DNA of 64,000 nt. It comes from Candidatus Competibacteraceae bacterium (GTDB lineage Bacteria > Pseudomonadota > Gammaproteobacteria > Competibacterales > Competibacteraceae). Shown piece after piece: positions 55,001 through 63,446 of this stretch. The position numbers and the translations under genes are program-made. Every line of letters begins with the position of its first letter. Position 1 is the stretch's first letter. Under the pieces are notes generated by a model. The model ran no database searches and was not told where the DNA came from. It saw nothing but the letters and a program-made list of their open reading frames with translations. The stretch covers positions 310,001-374,000 of the forward strand of contig RXIV01000001.1 of assembly GCA_003989085.1 (NCBI GenBank). Reading direction: 5' to 3'.

Positions 55001-58000
55001 TGAGCGCGGCGCTGGGTAATACCATTCGGCCCAAGCAACTGTTTGAACACCCGATTTTGGCTGATTTCTGCGAGCAGGTGCGCGGGACGCCACAGGCTCA
55101 GACCACCCTGCCGCCGCTCACCGCTGCCGGTCAGCAGGCCGCGCCGATGGATAACCGGCTGATTGGGCTGATCTATAGCCGGGCGATGCGCTTTCCCGAG
55201 GACAACACCTACAACATCGTGGTGCGGGTCGATTTTTCCCCGGAAATTCATCCGCTGCGGCTGCGCCAGGCCTTCCGCGACCTGCTGGAGGCGCATCCGG
55301 TGTTCCGCGCCGCCTTCACCGAGCAGCAGGATCGCATCTGGATCAAGGCGGCGGCAGAACTGACCTTGCCCGCGATCCCGCTGGTGGACGCCACACCCGC
55401 CAGCATCACTGCACGCGCCGAGGCGTTGCGGGCCGAACCGCTGGGCGTTGCCCAAGCGCCGTTGTGGCGGGCGGAAATTTTCTGTACCGCAGCCAGCGCC
55501 ACCACCTTGGTGTTTTGTGTTCACCACGCCATTTTCGACGGCTGGTCGCTGAATCTGTTTCTCGAAGAACTGGCCCACCGTTATGAAAAGCGCCCCGTCG
55601 ATCCCCGGCTGAACTGGTTTGATTACTGCCGCTGGGCGCGGTGTCTGCCCGACAGTCCACCGTTCGCCGATTCCATCGCCTATTGGAAAACCAAGCTGGC
55701 GGCAGTGGACGCCCATACCGAACTGCCCACCGACTTCCGGCAAAAGCAGGCCAATGCTAACGCCGCGCTGCGGTTGCGCTTTGCGCCGGGGGTGGTCGCG
55801 GAACTCAAGGCCTTTGCCGACGCCCAGGACATCACCCTGCCGCCAGTGCTGTTTGCACTGTTTCTGAGCTGGGTCTGGCGGTTGAGCGGGCAAGAAGAGC
55901 TGGTGTGTGGTTATCCCTATGCCGGGCGGGATATTCCGGGCAGCGAAGAGATTTACGGGATGTTTGTCACGATGGGCTTTCTCCGTCAGACGGTGCGACC
56001 TCAGCAATCCTTCCGGGAATTGGCGCTGGCGGTGCATCGGCAGATGCTTGACGACAAGGAGCACCTGCTGGCTACGCCCTACGACGCCGAAATCGCCGGA
56101 CTGGACGCGCTGAATGTGATCTTCAGCCTGCAAAGCGGAATTGGTCTGGAAGGCGGCTTTGGCGGGGCGACCTATCAGGCGGATGAGTTGCCCTCGCTGA
56201 CCTCCAAAGCCGACCTGACCGGCATTTTTTACCAGAGCAGCGATGGCGCGATTGAAGGGCGGATTGAATTCGACGGCTCGCTGTTCCGGACCGAAACCGT
56301 AGCGGGCTTTCTGGAGGTGTTCACCACCTTGGTGAGTTCCGCCGCCCGCCGGCCGGAGGCGCGGGTCGCTGAACTGGCTTACCAGTCCGAAGCCGCTTTG
56401 ACCCACTTTCTCGATTTGGCTTGTGGCCCGTGCCTCGATACGCCCGATACCAGCATTGCCGCCCAGTTCGCCGCCGTGGCGCAGGCCCGCCCGAATCATC
56501 CGGCGCTGATTTTTGAATCCCGTCAGACCAGCTACCGCGAACTGGCCGAGTGGAGCGACCGGATCGCCGCCGGACTGGCCCGCCAGGTCGCGCCCGGTTC
56601 CCGGATCGGTCTGAGTCTGCAAAAGAGCGACGGCCTGGCAGCGACGGTGCTGGCGATCCTCAAGCTCGGCTGCGCCTATGTCCCGCTCGACCCCAGCTAT
56701 CCGCCGGAGCGGTTGCGGTTCTTTGTGGAAAACAGTGCGGTTCGCTACGTCGTCGCCGATGCGGTCGGTCGTGAGGCGCTGTCGGCCATAGGACTGGCGC
56801 ATCTGGATTTCATCGATCCGCTGGCGGTCGCTACTGAACTAACTGAGCCATTGCCGCCGATCGCCCCGGAGGCGCTGGCGTACATCATCCATACCTCCGG
56901 TTCCACCGGCCAGCCCAAGGGCGTGATGATCGAACAGCGCACCGTGGTGCGGCTGGCGCTGGCCAGCGCTCCGGCTCTGGATTTTGGCGAAGACGGCGTC
57001 GGTTCCCTGATCGCGTCGATGAACTTCGACGCCAGCGTGCTGGAATATTCCCTGTGTCTGTTGACCGGACGGACCCTGGCGATCATCCCGGAAGCGGCCC
57101 GCAAGGACCCGGCGGCGCTGCATCGGACCCTGCGCGAATGCGGCGTGACTCATGCGGTGCTGTCCCCGGTGGTGTTGCAGAACCTGCCTCGGGAACCGCT
57201 GCCGGCCTTACGGATGATCGGCTTTGGCGGCGATGTCATCGACGAACCGACCGCTGACTGGTGGTCGCGTCAGACCCGGCTGTTCAGCCTGTACGGCCCG
57301 ACCGAAACCTCGGTGATGGCCTCGCTCGGCCAGATTCTGCCCGGCGCCAATCCCCGCACTATCGGCAAGCCGCTGGCCGGCTACCGGCTCTATCTGCTCA
57401 ACCGCTATCGTCAGCCGGTTCCGCAAGGGACGGTGGGAGAAATCTGCATTGGCGGCGAGGGGCTGGCGCGGGGTTATCTCAACCGCGACGATTTGACCCT
57501 GGAGCGGTTCATTCTCGATCCCTTCGGCGGTTCGCCCTATGCCCAGATGTATCTCACCGGCGATCTGGGGCGCTATCTGCCGGATGGCGCGATTGAGTTC
57601 TTTGGCCGCAACGACGCGCAAATCAAGCTGCGCGGCTTCCGCATCGAACTGGGGGAAATCGAAACCGCGTTGACGGCTTTCCCCGATCTCCGGCAGGTAG
57701 CCTGCGCGACCAAGGGCGAAGGCGACAACCGCTATCTGGCCGCTTATTACGTTGCTGATCATGATCTGGATGAAGACGTCTTGCGTCAGCATTTGGCCCG
57801 GTTGCTGCCCGATTACATGATCCCGGCTTTCTTCGTGCGGCTGACCGCGCTGCCCGCGTCGCCGAGCGGCAAGATCGACCGCAAGGCGTTGCCAGCGATT
57901 GCCGGCAAGGTCAGCGCCAACCCGCCCCACGCCGGGCTGGAGCAGCAGATCGCCGAAATCTGGGAGGATATTCTGCGGTTCCGGGGTATTGGTCGGGATG

Positions 58001-59292
58001 AGAGCTTCTTCCGGGTCGGCGGCAATTCGCTGCTGGCGGTGCGGATGCAGGCCGAAGTGCGGAAACGACTGGGTCTGGAATTCGCGATGGGCGAGTTTTA
58101 CGGTGCGCCGACCATTGAGGCGCTGGCCGCCGGTGACAAGATCAGCCATATCCAGCAGGCGATTCAGGATGCCCAGGCCGGGATGTCCATTGCTGATCCC
58201 GCGCCCCGCCGAGTTGAATTGACGAAACCACGCACGGTTTTACTCACCGGAGCCAGCGGCTTTCTGGGGATTTTCCTGCTCGCGGAACTGACCCGTCAGG
58301 TCGAGATCGTAGAGTGCTTGCTGCGCTGCCGTGACGAAGCGGCAGGGCTGGAAATTCTCGGCAAACAACTTGCCACTGCCAGATTGACCGCCGATCTGGC
58401 GCGGGTGCGGGTCATTCCCGGCGATCTGGCGCTGCCGGGGCTGGGGCTGACGAACACGGTCAGGCAGCGGCTGGCGATCGGGGTGGACGCCATTTTACAT
58501 TGCGGCGCTTTCGTTCATCACCTGCACAACTACGCGATGATGAAAGCCGCCAATGTCGACAGCACCAGCACCTTGCTGGAACTGGCGCTGACTGAGAAAC
58601 AAAAGCCGTTTTGTTTCGTGTCTACGCTTTCCGTCGCTTCGGCGCTGGAAGGCGTTACTTGCGCCGCTGAGGCCATTCTCCCCAATCCTCCGGTGGTGGA
58701 CAGCGGCTATCTGCTGACCAAATGGGTCGGCGAGCAACTGGTCGCCCAGTGCGCGGCCCGTTATGGTCTGCCCGCCGTCATTGCCCGCCCCGGCAATATC
58801 ACCGGGTGCAGCGCCACCGGGTTTAGCAACTACGCCCACAACCATTTCTGGCTGTTCAATCAGGGCTGTCTACAACTGGGGGCGTTCCCGGACATGGCCT
58901 ATCCGGTGGAAATGACGCCAGTGGATGGGCTGGCGCGGGCCATTGCCGCCCTGACCCTCGCGCCCCGGATGGACTTGTTGGTCGCCAATCTGAGCAACCC
59001 GGCCACCCTGAGTCAGTCCGAATTCTTCCAAAAGCTGGCGGATTGCGGATTGCTGGCAGTGAGCGAACCGCCAGTGGAATGGCAACAGCGGTTGGCGACG
59101 ATCGGCGAGGACAATGGTTTGTCCCAGATCAAGGAGTTTTACACCGGGGATCTGTCGGGAACAGCGCCGCCGGTTGAGCAGTCGGCGACCTTGGCGGCCT
59201 TGGCGGCGCTGGGGGTGGATTACGCTACCGACTACGCCACGTTAGTTCCGATCTATGTGGCTTATCTGCGGCGGGAGGGTTTTTTGGCGTGA
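52069..59292 (+). CDS. Bimodular nonribosomal peptide synthetase with reductive release domain
   Basis: A 2407-residue NRPS on one gene, with ribosome site GCGAGGA before its ATG. Domain order by motifs: condensation-like (1-430) with a broken active site, HPALIDR (128-134) where HHxxxDG is expected; adenylation 1 (about 445-905; YTSGTTGKPKG at 590-600, FDASVLE at 635-641); carrier 1 with LGGHSL (Ser968); condensation 2 with intact HHAIFDG (1152-1158); adenylation 2 (HTSGSTGQPKG at 1608-1618, FDASVLE at 1653-1659); carrier 2 with VGGNSL (Ser1987); thioester reductase (2050-2407) with TGASGFLG at 2060-2067, Ser2185/Thr2186 and Tyr2214-Lys2218. It should make a dipeptide released as an aldehyde or alcohol by NADPH. 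There is no thioesterase, no epimerase and no tailoring gene beside it, and the phosphopantetheinyl transferase is not in the window. Both signature positions read from the adenylation domains suggest hydrophobic residues. Confidence 0.93.
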   Translation: MQFQTFELTQNQLRILETPEYDGNRCAVFRLEGSLDEARLSHAVQQVVRHCPPFAYKFLKVDDARQIFLSPDHQGELSVIDASTGGQETVYALIENFRNRRFRLDGGAPYLFCLLRGQDLNHLVFVCHPALIDRFSLKPLFAALAVAYQGGELPEHLGLPQDALLEAEKHRLAGAQYAESLRFWLQLVQDTAFEWRPARLESDLADNYFSVTLSEEDTATLARLAQELGIGLDHLLLFCFHLFLFRVTRNETVLTTYCHRIRTGAPEQIGFNENKPVFKSLLTPEQSVAGFFRQAARLLAQTQFHSDIPSREVIQELLRLNPDYRWPTNVLFDEDTLPYRELALDGITATLLPFFSHRLESEDIAVYFDLREHITFHVLARSPQDISGLNMAFAHYLALLDHLPEDLQRPVAALRLFTEPLQQQALAFADGGPLVTPAVDVLTQFAAACARCPDAPALSFGDIHLSYDQLSRSAGSVAAHLKTYCAGHAEPLIGICLSRSERMIQAILGILAANAGYLPLDPQMPAERLGFIASDAQLAAVIADAATRATIAAMVDCPVVAIEDLLDAPTPMPIPADSADIAHQTAYVIYTSGTTGKPKGVVIERGMLAHFIAALEGVWDRGLGSRWLQFASVNFDASVLEIFNPLTHGGELIVAPSEARADPEAVFRLLRDSRVTHAFVPPALLRLLPRRPLPDLTTIFCGGEASDEETVRFWSKAVELANVYGPTETTVLATVNRMGGYKAANQLGRPLRGYQTYIFDNDEQLTPLGGIGEISIGGHAVARGYLGREELTAQKFRPNPYGPGRIYRTGDLGRFLPNGDLEFLGRSDFQVKIRGFRIELGDIESAITDQPEVKGVYVGVFDYQGSKALLAWYVAALSPEMLRERLAQRLQHYMIPAFLIPIPAFPLNLSGKIDRTRLPMPAPDQAPVDARPLDELESQVRDFWAAVLNVAPATLGASSHFFHLGGHSLLAALVCNRLSAALGNTIRPKQLFEHPILADFCEQVRGTPQAQTTLPPLTAAGQQAAPMDNRLIGLIYSRAMRFPEDNTYNIVVRVDFSPEIHPLRLRQAFRDLLEAHPVFRAAFTEQQDRIWIKAAAELTLPAIPLVDATPASITARAEALRAEPLGVAQAPLWRAEIFCTAASATTLVFCVHHAIFDGWSLNLFLEELAHRYEKRPVDPRLNWFDYCRWARCLPDSPPFADSIAYWKTKLAAVDAHTELPTDFRQKQANANAALRLRFAPGVVAELKAFADAQDITLPPVLFALFLSWVWRLSGQEELVCGYPYAGRDIPGSEEIYGMFVTMGFLRQTVRPQQSFRELALAVHRQMLDDKEHLLATPYDAEIAGLDALNVIFSLQSGIGLEGGFGGATYQADELPSLTSKADLTGIFYQSSDGAIEGRIEFDGSLFRTETVAGFLEVFTTLVSSAARRPEARVAELAYQSEAALTHFLDLACGPCLDTPDTSIAAQFAAVAQARPNHPALIFESRQTSYRELAEWSDRIAAGLARQVAPGSRIGLSLQKSDGLAATVLAILKLGCAYVPLDPSYPPERLRFFVENSAVRYVVADAVGREALSAIGLAHLDFIDPLAVATELTEPLPPIAPEALAYIIHTSGSTGQPKGVMIEQRTVVRLALASAPALDFGEDGVGSLIASMNFDASVLEYSLCLLTGRTLAIIPEAARKDPAALHRTLRECGVTHAVLSPVVLQNLPREPLPALRMIGFGGDVIDEPTADWWSRQTRLFSLYGPTETSVMASLGQILPGANPRTIGKPLAGYRLYLLNRYRQPVPQGTVGEICIGGEGLARGYLNRDDLTLERFILDPFGGSPYAQMYLTGDLGRYLPDGAIEFFGRNDAQIKLRGFRIELGEIETALTAFPDLRQVACATKGEGDNRYLAAYYVADHDLDEDVLRQHLARLLPDYMIPAFFVRLTALPASPSGKIDRKALPAIAGKVSANPPHAGLEQQIAEIWEDILRFRGIGRDESFFRVGGNSLLAVRMQAEVRKRLGLEFAMGEFYGAPTIEALAAGDKISHIQQAIQDAQAGMSIADPAPRRVELTKPRTVLLTGASGFLGIFLLAELTRQVEIVECLLRCRDEAAGLEILGKQLATARLTADLARVRVIPGDLALPGLGLTNTVRQRLAIGVDAILHCGAFVHHLHNYAMMKAANVDSTSTLLELALTEKQKPFCFVSTLSVASALEGVTCAAEAILPNPPVVDSGYLLTKWVGEQLVAQCAARYGLPAVIARPGNITGCSATGFSNYAHNHFWLFNQGCLQLGAFPDMAYPVEMTPVDGLARAIAALTLAPRMDLLVANLSNPATLSQSEFFQKLADCGLLAVSEPPVEWQQRLATIGEDNGLSQIKEFYTGDLSGTAPPVEQSATLAALAALGVDYATDYATLVPIYVAYLRREGFLA

Positions 59293-59314
59293 GCCGGGCT
59301 GGCAAGGTCTGACG

Positions 59315-59342
59315 CCTCGTTCTCCTGTGTGGGAGAACGAGG
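59315..59342. terminator. Perfect 11-bp hairpin between NRPS and transporter
   Basis: CCTCGTTCTCC and GGAGAACGAGG pair perfectly around a TGTGTG loop, 23 bases after the NRPS stop and 9 bases before the convergent transporter stop. No T-run on either strand. It probably insulates the two convergent genes. Confidence 0.55.
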
Positions 59343-59350
59343 ACAAGCCA

Positions 59351-60610
59351 TTAAGCGGCTGCAAGTCGTCGCCAGGTGGCGGTTGTCGAGATCACCAGCA
59401 GGGTCAGGGTGCTGCCGATCAAAATCGCCAGCGGCGGCACCAGAATCCAGCCGGTTTGCATGACGGTAAATTGCAGGATGGCGGGCATTGACCCGCCTAC
59501 TACGCCTTCAGCAATGTTGACCGAGAGCGCCAGTCCCGTCGAGCGCACCGAAGCCGGAAAGATGTCCACCAGGGCGATATAGGTCGGGATGATGATCAGC
59601 CCCAGGATAGCGAACAATACGATCTCGCTCCCCAGATCGAACCAGTGATTGCCACTGCTCATGCCAAAGTAGATTGGCAGCGCCGCCAGAATCGACAAAA
59701 TCAGCCCCGCCCGCATGACGCGGATGGCTCCCCACCGATCCGCCAGCATTCCCGCTCCAATGAACAGGAATACCGCTGCCAGCATGGACGTAGTGTTGAT
59801 CTCCAGGGAAGCTTCAGTGGAGAGACCCGCCTGCTCGGACAGCCAGGTCACGGTATAAACCGCCAGGGTGTAAAAAAACACCGTTCCCGCCAGGATGCTG
59901 CCAAACGCTGCAAAGAGCGTCCCCCGGTGCAAGCGCCACAGCCGCAGAACCGGAAATTCCGTCTCCTCAATCGGAGGATGATAGCTATCGCTTAATCCCC
60001 GGCGGAGAAAAACCCCGGTAACAGAGATGATTACGCTGAGGGCGAAGGGAATCCGCCACCCCCAACTCTGCATGACGGCATCGCCCAGAATGCTGGTCGT
60101 CAGGTAGCAAACGAAACCGCCCAGCAGAATGCCCACCAGGCCGCCGGCGGTGGAAACGGCGGTCATCAATCCCTTGTTCTTGGGGGCGGCGCTTTCGTTG
60201 ACGTAGACGATGGAACCGCTGAATTCCCCACCGACTGACAGGCCTTGCACCATACGCAGCACGACCAGCAGGACCGGCGCGTAAACTCCGGCCTGCGCGA
60301 AAGTTGGCAGGATCGAGAGCAGGGCAGTGGGAATAGCCATCATCAGGATCGACAGCAGAAGCACCGCTTTCCGGCTCATCGCATCGCCGATGTGGCCGAA
60401 AATGACCGCGCCGACCGGGCGCATGATCGCGCCGACCGCGAACGCGCCAAATGCTGCGACTATAGAGACAGATGGATTATCGGACGGAAAAAAATTGGCG
60501 CCGATGATCGTGGCCAGATAGCCAAACAAGGCGAAATCGTAATACTCGATGATGTTGCCGATGGCGCCGGTCATCATCAATCGAATGCGGGAAGGGGGTG
60601 CGGTGGTCAT
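59351..60610 (-). CDS. MFS transporter of the metabolite:H+ symporter (MHS) family
   Basis: A 419-residue inner-membrane protein with about 12 helices. The opening GAIGNIIEYYDFALFGYLA and motif FGHIGDAMSRKAVLL are typical of the MHS branch (ProP, KgtP, ShiA), as is RMVQGLSVGGEFSGSIVYVNE in the middle. These take up osmolytes, alpha-ketoglutarate, citrate or shikimate with protons; the substrate here is not decided. The family imports more than it exports, so a link to export of the NRPS product is unlikely but not excluded. Two tandem 17-bp repeats lie upstream. Confidence 0.9.
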   Translation of the reverse strand: MTTAPPSRIRLMMTGAIGNIIEYYDFALFGYLATIIGANFFPSDNPSVSIVAAFGAFAVGAIMRPVGAVIFGHIGDAMSRKAVLLLSILMMAIPTALLSILPTFAQAGVYAPVLLVVLRMVQGLSVGGEFSGSIVYVNESAAPKNKGLMTAVSTAGGLVGILLGGFVCYLTTSILGDAVMQSWGWRIPFALSVIISVTGVFLRRGLSDSYHPPIEETEFPVLRLWRLHRGTLFAAFGSILAGTVFFYTLAVYTVTWLSEQAGLSTEASLEINTTSMLAAVFLFIGAGMLADRWGAIRVMRAGLILSILAALPIYFGMSSGNHWFDLGSEIVLFAILGLIIIPTYIALVDIFPASVRSTGLALSVNIAEGVVGGSMPAILQFTVMQTGWILVPPLAILIGSTLTLLVISTTATWRRLAAA

Positions 60611-60644
60611 GATGGTTTCTTGGATGATTTTCTAATGAAATTCG

Positions 60645-60678
60645 ATTTTCACACCGCAATCATTATCTCACTGCAATC
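60645..60678. repeat. Tandem 17-bp direct repeat upstream of the transporter gene
   Basis: ATTTTCACACCGCAATC (60645-60661) and ATTATCTCACTGCAATC (60662-60678) are adjacent copies differing at three positions, 35-68 bases upstream of the transporter start. Spacing and direction suggest a paired operator for a transcription regulator. Confidence 0.5.
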
Positions 60679-60716
60679 ATCATCCTGATTGGATCATGGC
60701 TTTGTGAATAGATTAG

Positions 60717-62063
60717 TCAGCGGCTTTCGAGCAACTGCTTTTCGAGATAGTGAATGTCCGCGCCGCCGTTCAGAAACCGGGCATCGCCGAGAATCCGCCG
60801 ATGGAGCGGCGCGTTGGTCTTGATGCCTTCGATCACCAGTTCCACTAACGCCCCACGCATCCGGGCAATGGCGACTTCGCGGGTCTCGCCGTGCGCGATC
60901 AGCTTGCCGATCATCGAGTCATAATTCGGCGGCACCCGGTAACCGTTATACAGGTGGGAATCGACCCGGATGCCCGGCCCGCCCGGTGGGTGATATTGAC
61001 TGATTGTGCCCGGCGAGGGCGCGAAGCTTTCCGGGTCTTCCGCATTCAGTCGGCATTCCAGGGCATGACCGCTGATCCGAATATCGGTCTGCCGATAATC
61101 GAGCGGCAGACCGGCGGCAATCCGCAACTGTTCCTTGACGATATCCACACCAGTAATCAGTTCGGTGACTGGATGTTCGACCTGTACCCGGGTATTCATT
61201 TCGATGAAATAGAACTCACCGTCCTGGTACAGAAACTCAAAGGTGCCCGCGCCGCGATAGCCGATCCGCTGGCAGGCATCTACACACACCTGACCGATCC
61301 GGCGGCGTTGTTCCGGGCTGATGCCCGGCGCGGGCGCTTCTTCGATCACTTTCTGATGACGGCGCTGCATTGAACAGTCACGTTCGCCGAGATGAATGGC
61401 GTGACCATGAGTATCTGCCAACACCTGTACTTCAATATGGCGTGGATGCTCCAGGTACTTTTCCATATACACAGTCGCATTGCCGAAGGCCGCGCCTGCT
61501 TCACTGCGGGTCAGGTCCAGCGTGGTCAGCAACGCCGCCTCGCTATGCACCACCCGCATCCCGCGTCCACCGCCGCCGCCAGAGGCTTTGATGATGATCG
61601 GATAACCGATCTGGTGCGCAATCCGCTGGATTTCCTGAGCATCGTCACCGAGCGGCCCATCAGAGCCGGGGACGCAGGGTACGCCGGCCTCCTGCATCGC
61701 CCGGATCGCCGAGACCTTGTCGCCCATTAGCCGGATGGTTTCCGGTTTCGGGCCGATGAAGATGAAGCCGCTTTGTTCGACCCGCTCGGCGAAATCAGCG
61801 TTTTCGGACAGGAAACCGTAACCGGGATGAATCGCTACCGCATCGGTCACCTCGGCGGCGCTGATGATCGCCGGCATATTCAGGTAACTGTCAGCGGCGG
61901 GCGGCGGGCCGATACAGACGGTTTCATCCGCTAGCCGGACATGCTTGAGTTCCCGATCTACCGTGGAATGGACGGCGACAGTGCGAATGCCCAGTTCCCG
62001 GCAGGCCCGCAAAATCCGCAGGGCGATTTCCCCCCGGTTGGCGATGACCACTTTGTCCAGCAT
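60717..62063 (-). CDS. accC: Biotin carboxylase subunit of acetyl-CoA carboxylase
   Basis: A 448-residue ATP-grasp enzyme that carboxylates biotin on AccB, the first half of malonyl-CoA synthesis. Blocks [34 protein letters not shown], and [14 protein letters not shown] are intact. The ATG at 62063 gives the family start and length (449 in Escherichia coli); a TTG five codons earlier overlaps the accB end. It follows accB by 7 bases. Confidence 0.97.
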   Translation of the reverse strand: MLDKVVIANRGEIALRILRACRELGIRTVAVHSTVDRELKHVRLADETVCIGPPPAADSYLNMPAIISAAEVTDAVAIHPGYGFLSENADFAERVEQSGFIFIGPKPETIRLMGDKVSAIRAMQEAGVPCVPGSDGPLGDDAQEIQRIAHQIGYPIIIKASGGGGGRGMRVVHSEAALLTTLDLTRSEAGAAFGNATVYMEKYLEHPRHIEVQVLADTHGHAIHLGERDCSMQRRHQKVIEEAPAPGISPEQRRRIGQVCVDACQRIGYRGAGTFEFLYQDGEFYFIEMNTRVQVEHPVTELITGVDIVKEQLRIAAGLPLDYRQTDIRISGHALECRLNAEDPESFAPSPGTISQYHPPGGPGIRVDSHLYNGYRVPPNYDSMIGKLIAHGETREVAIARMRGALVELVIEGIKTNAPLHRRILGDARFLNGGADIHYLEKQLLESR

Positions 62064-62070
62064 GGCGGGG

Positions 62071-62538
62071 TTATTCAATGATCAGCAGTGGCTGATCGTA
62101 TTCAATCGGCTGGCCGATTTCAGCCAGGATGCGGGTCACGGTGCCGGCGCAATCGGCCTCGATCTGGTTGAACATTTTCATCGCCTCAATGATGCAGACC
62201 GTCTCGCCAATCGTGACCTGCTGGCCGATTTCGACGAACGGTTTGGAGCCGGGCGCAGCGGAGCGGTAGAAGGTGCCGACCATCGGCGAACGCAGCACAT
62301 GGCCCTTGACCGGTTCCGGGACGGCGGGCAAGGCGGCGGGAACCGGCAATGGCGCAGCGGGTAGCGATGGGCCGTAACCGGGCGTTGCCCAGGTCGGTGG
62401 CGGCGTCATGCTCGTCGCCGCGCCGCCGTGTGGATGGCGACTGATCCGCACGGAGTCTTCGCCCTCCTTGATCTCGATTTCCGAAATGCCGGAATGCTCC
62501 AGCAAGTCAATCAGCTTCTTGATTTTGCGAATATCCAT
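62071..62538 (-). CDS. accB: Biotin carboxyl carrier protein of acetyl-CoA carboxylase
   Basis: A 155-residue carrier. The start [20 protein letters not shown] fits the family, so the ATG at 62538 is preferred over the one two codons earlier at 62544. The middle is a Pro/Ala-rich linker, and the C-terminal biotinyl domain has EAMKM with biotin on Lys121. The accB-accC pair is a common operon; aroQ lies just upstream, as in many gammaproteobacteria. Confidence 0.97.
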   Translation of the reverse strand: MDIRKIKKLIDLLEHSGISEIEIKEGEDSVRISRHPHGGAATSMTPPPTWATPGYGPSLPAAPLPVPAALPAVPEPVKGHVLRSPMVGTFYRSAAPGSKPFVEIGQQVTIGETVCIIEAMKMFNQIEADCAGTVTRILAEIGQPIEYDQPLLIIE

Positions 62539-62552
62539 CGGCATGACAGCGG

Positions 62553-63005
62553 CTACCGGCGTGGAGTAGCGAGGTAATGGTCAGCGGCCCGCAGCGCCAG
62601 TTCGTAGCCTTGAGCACCAAGGCCGCTGATGATCCCGACCGCGATGTCGGACAGATAAGAATGATGGCGAAACGGTTCGCGGGCAAAGACGTTGGACAAA
62701 TGCACCTCGATAAACGGAAGGCCCACGCCGAGCAGGGCGTCACGCAGCGCCACGCTGGTGTGGGTGAAAGCAGCGGGATTGATCAGAATGCAGGCGACGC
62801 CTTGCTGACCGGCAGCGTGAATCCGGTCGATCAGGGCGTACTCGGCGTTGCTCTGGAAACAGGTCAGCTCATGCGGCCCCAGGCTCTGGGCCAGCTCCAT
62901 GCAACGCTGCTCGATATCGGCGAGAGTGGTCGCGCCGTAGATTCCAGGTTCGCGGGTTCCCAACAGGTTCAGGTTGGGGCCATTCAGCAGCAGCAGTTTT
63001 GCCAT
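62553..63005 (-). CDS. aroQ: 3-dehydroquinate dehydratase, type II
   Basis: A 150-residue enzyme of the shikimate path. [19 protein letters not shown] carries Tyr23 and Arg18 of the active-site lid; [10 protein letters not shown] and [11 protein letters not shown] (His102) complete the catalytic set. All are present and length is standard. It precedes accB by 8-14 bases, so the three are likely cotranscribed from a promoter between 63006 and 63097. Confidence 0.97.
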   Translation of the reverse strand: MAKLLLLNGPNLNLLGTREPGIYGATTLADIEQRCMELAQSLGPHELTCFQSNAEYALIDRIHAAGQQGVACILINPAAFTHTSVALRDALLGVGLPFIEVHLSNVFAREPFRHHSYLSDIAVGIISGLGAQGYELALRAADHYLATPRR

Positions 63006-63097
63006 AAGTCAGAAAGTTGTTCACGCCGGCCAAGGGAGGGAGGCGATTTTGCGTGAAGCGCAAGATGTTGTCGATGTGTTCCTGATGTGGGGTTGAA

Positions 63098-63343
63098 TTA
63101 CTCCGCCAACAACGTCCTGATCACCCCAACCACTCGCGCCATCGTCGCATCTGCCGGGGTTTCCCGCCCGACCATGTAGCTCATCAGTAGCGGATCCTGC
63201 ACCTCCAGCAACTCGGCAAACGCCTGTTGTTCCGCCGCTGACGCCGTTGGGTAATATCGCTCCAGATAGCCGAGCGTCAGCAAATCCAGTTCTTTCATGC
63301 CGCGCCGGCAGCGCCAGCGCAATTTGCCAAGTTGTTCATCCAC
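63098..63343 (-). CDS. sdhE: Succinate dehydrogenase assembly factor SdhE
   Basis: An 81-residue protein of the DUF339 family that attaches FAD to SdhA. The hallmark is RRGMKELD, about 15 residues from the start. I place the start at the GTG at 63343 (MDEQLGKLRWRCRRG), because GGAG stands 8 bases before it and the resulting length fits the family (88 in Escherichia coli). The frame is open for 21 more codons upstream, but those residues lie in the terminator region and are not family-like. It follows sdhB on the same strand. ygfX, often its neighbour, is at 23.4 kb here. Confidence 0.93.
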   Translation of the reverse strand: MDEQLGKLRWRCRRGMKELDLLTLGYLERYYPTASAAEQQAFAELLEVQDPLLMSYMVGRETPADATMARVVGVIRTLLAE

Positions 63344-63366
63344 GATTTGTATCTCCGCTAAAGAAA

Positions 63367-63394
63367 ACCCCTCGCCCGAGCGGGAAAGGGGTTG
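63367..63394 (-). terminator. Rho-independent terminator after sdhB
   Basis: On the minus strand AACCCC and GGGGTT form the outer stem around CCCGCTCGGG, followed by TTCTTT. It lies between sdhB and sdhE, so sdhE may be read through at reduced level or from its own promoter. Confidence 0.55.
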
Positions 63395-63446
63395 AGATCG
63401 AAGCACCCCGCGCCCGCCAGCAAGCGTGGGAGGGAAGACGCTGTGA

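Noticed and set aside
54970..56802. 610-codon minus-strand frame opposite the NRPS
   Set aside because: Antisense to intact condensation and adenylation domains; rich in Arg, Gln and Gly as expected from a mirror frame, and no family motif.
52069..60610. NRPS plus transporter as a mobile biosynthetic island
   Set aside because: No integrase, transposase, tRNA edge or flanking repeats, and the base composition looks like that of the neighbours; insertion at bamB remains possible but unproven.
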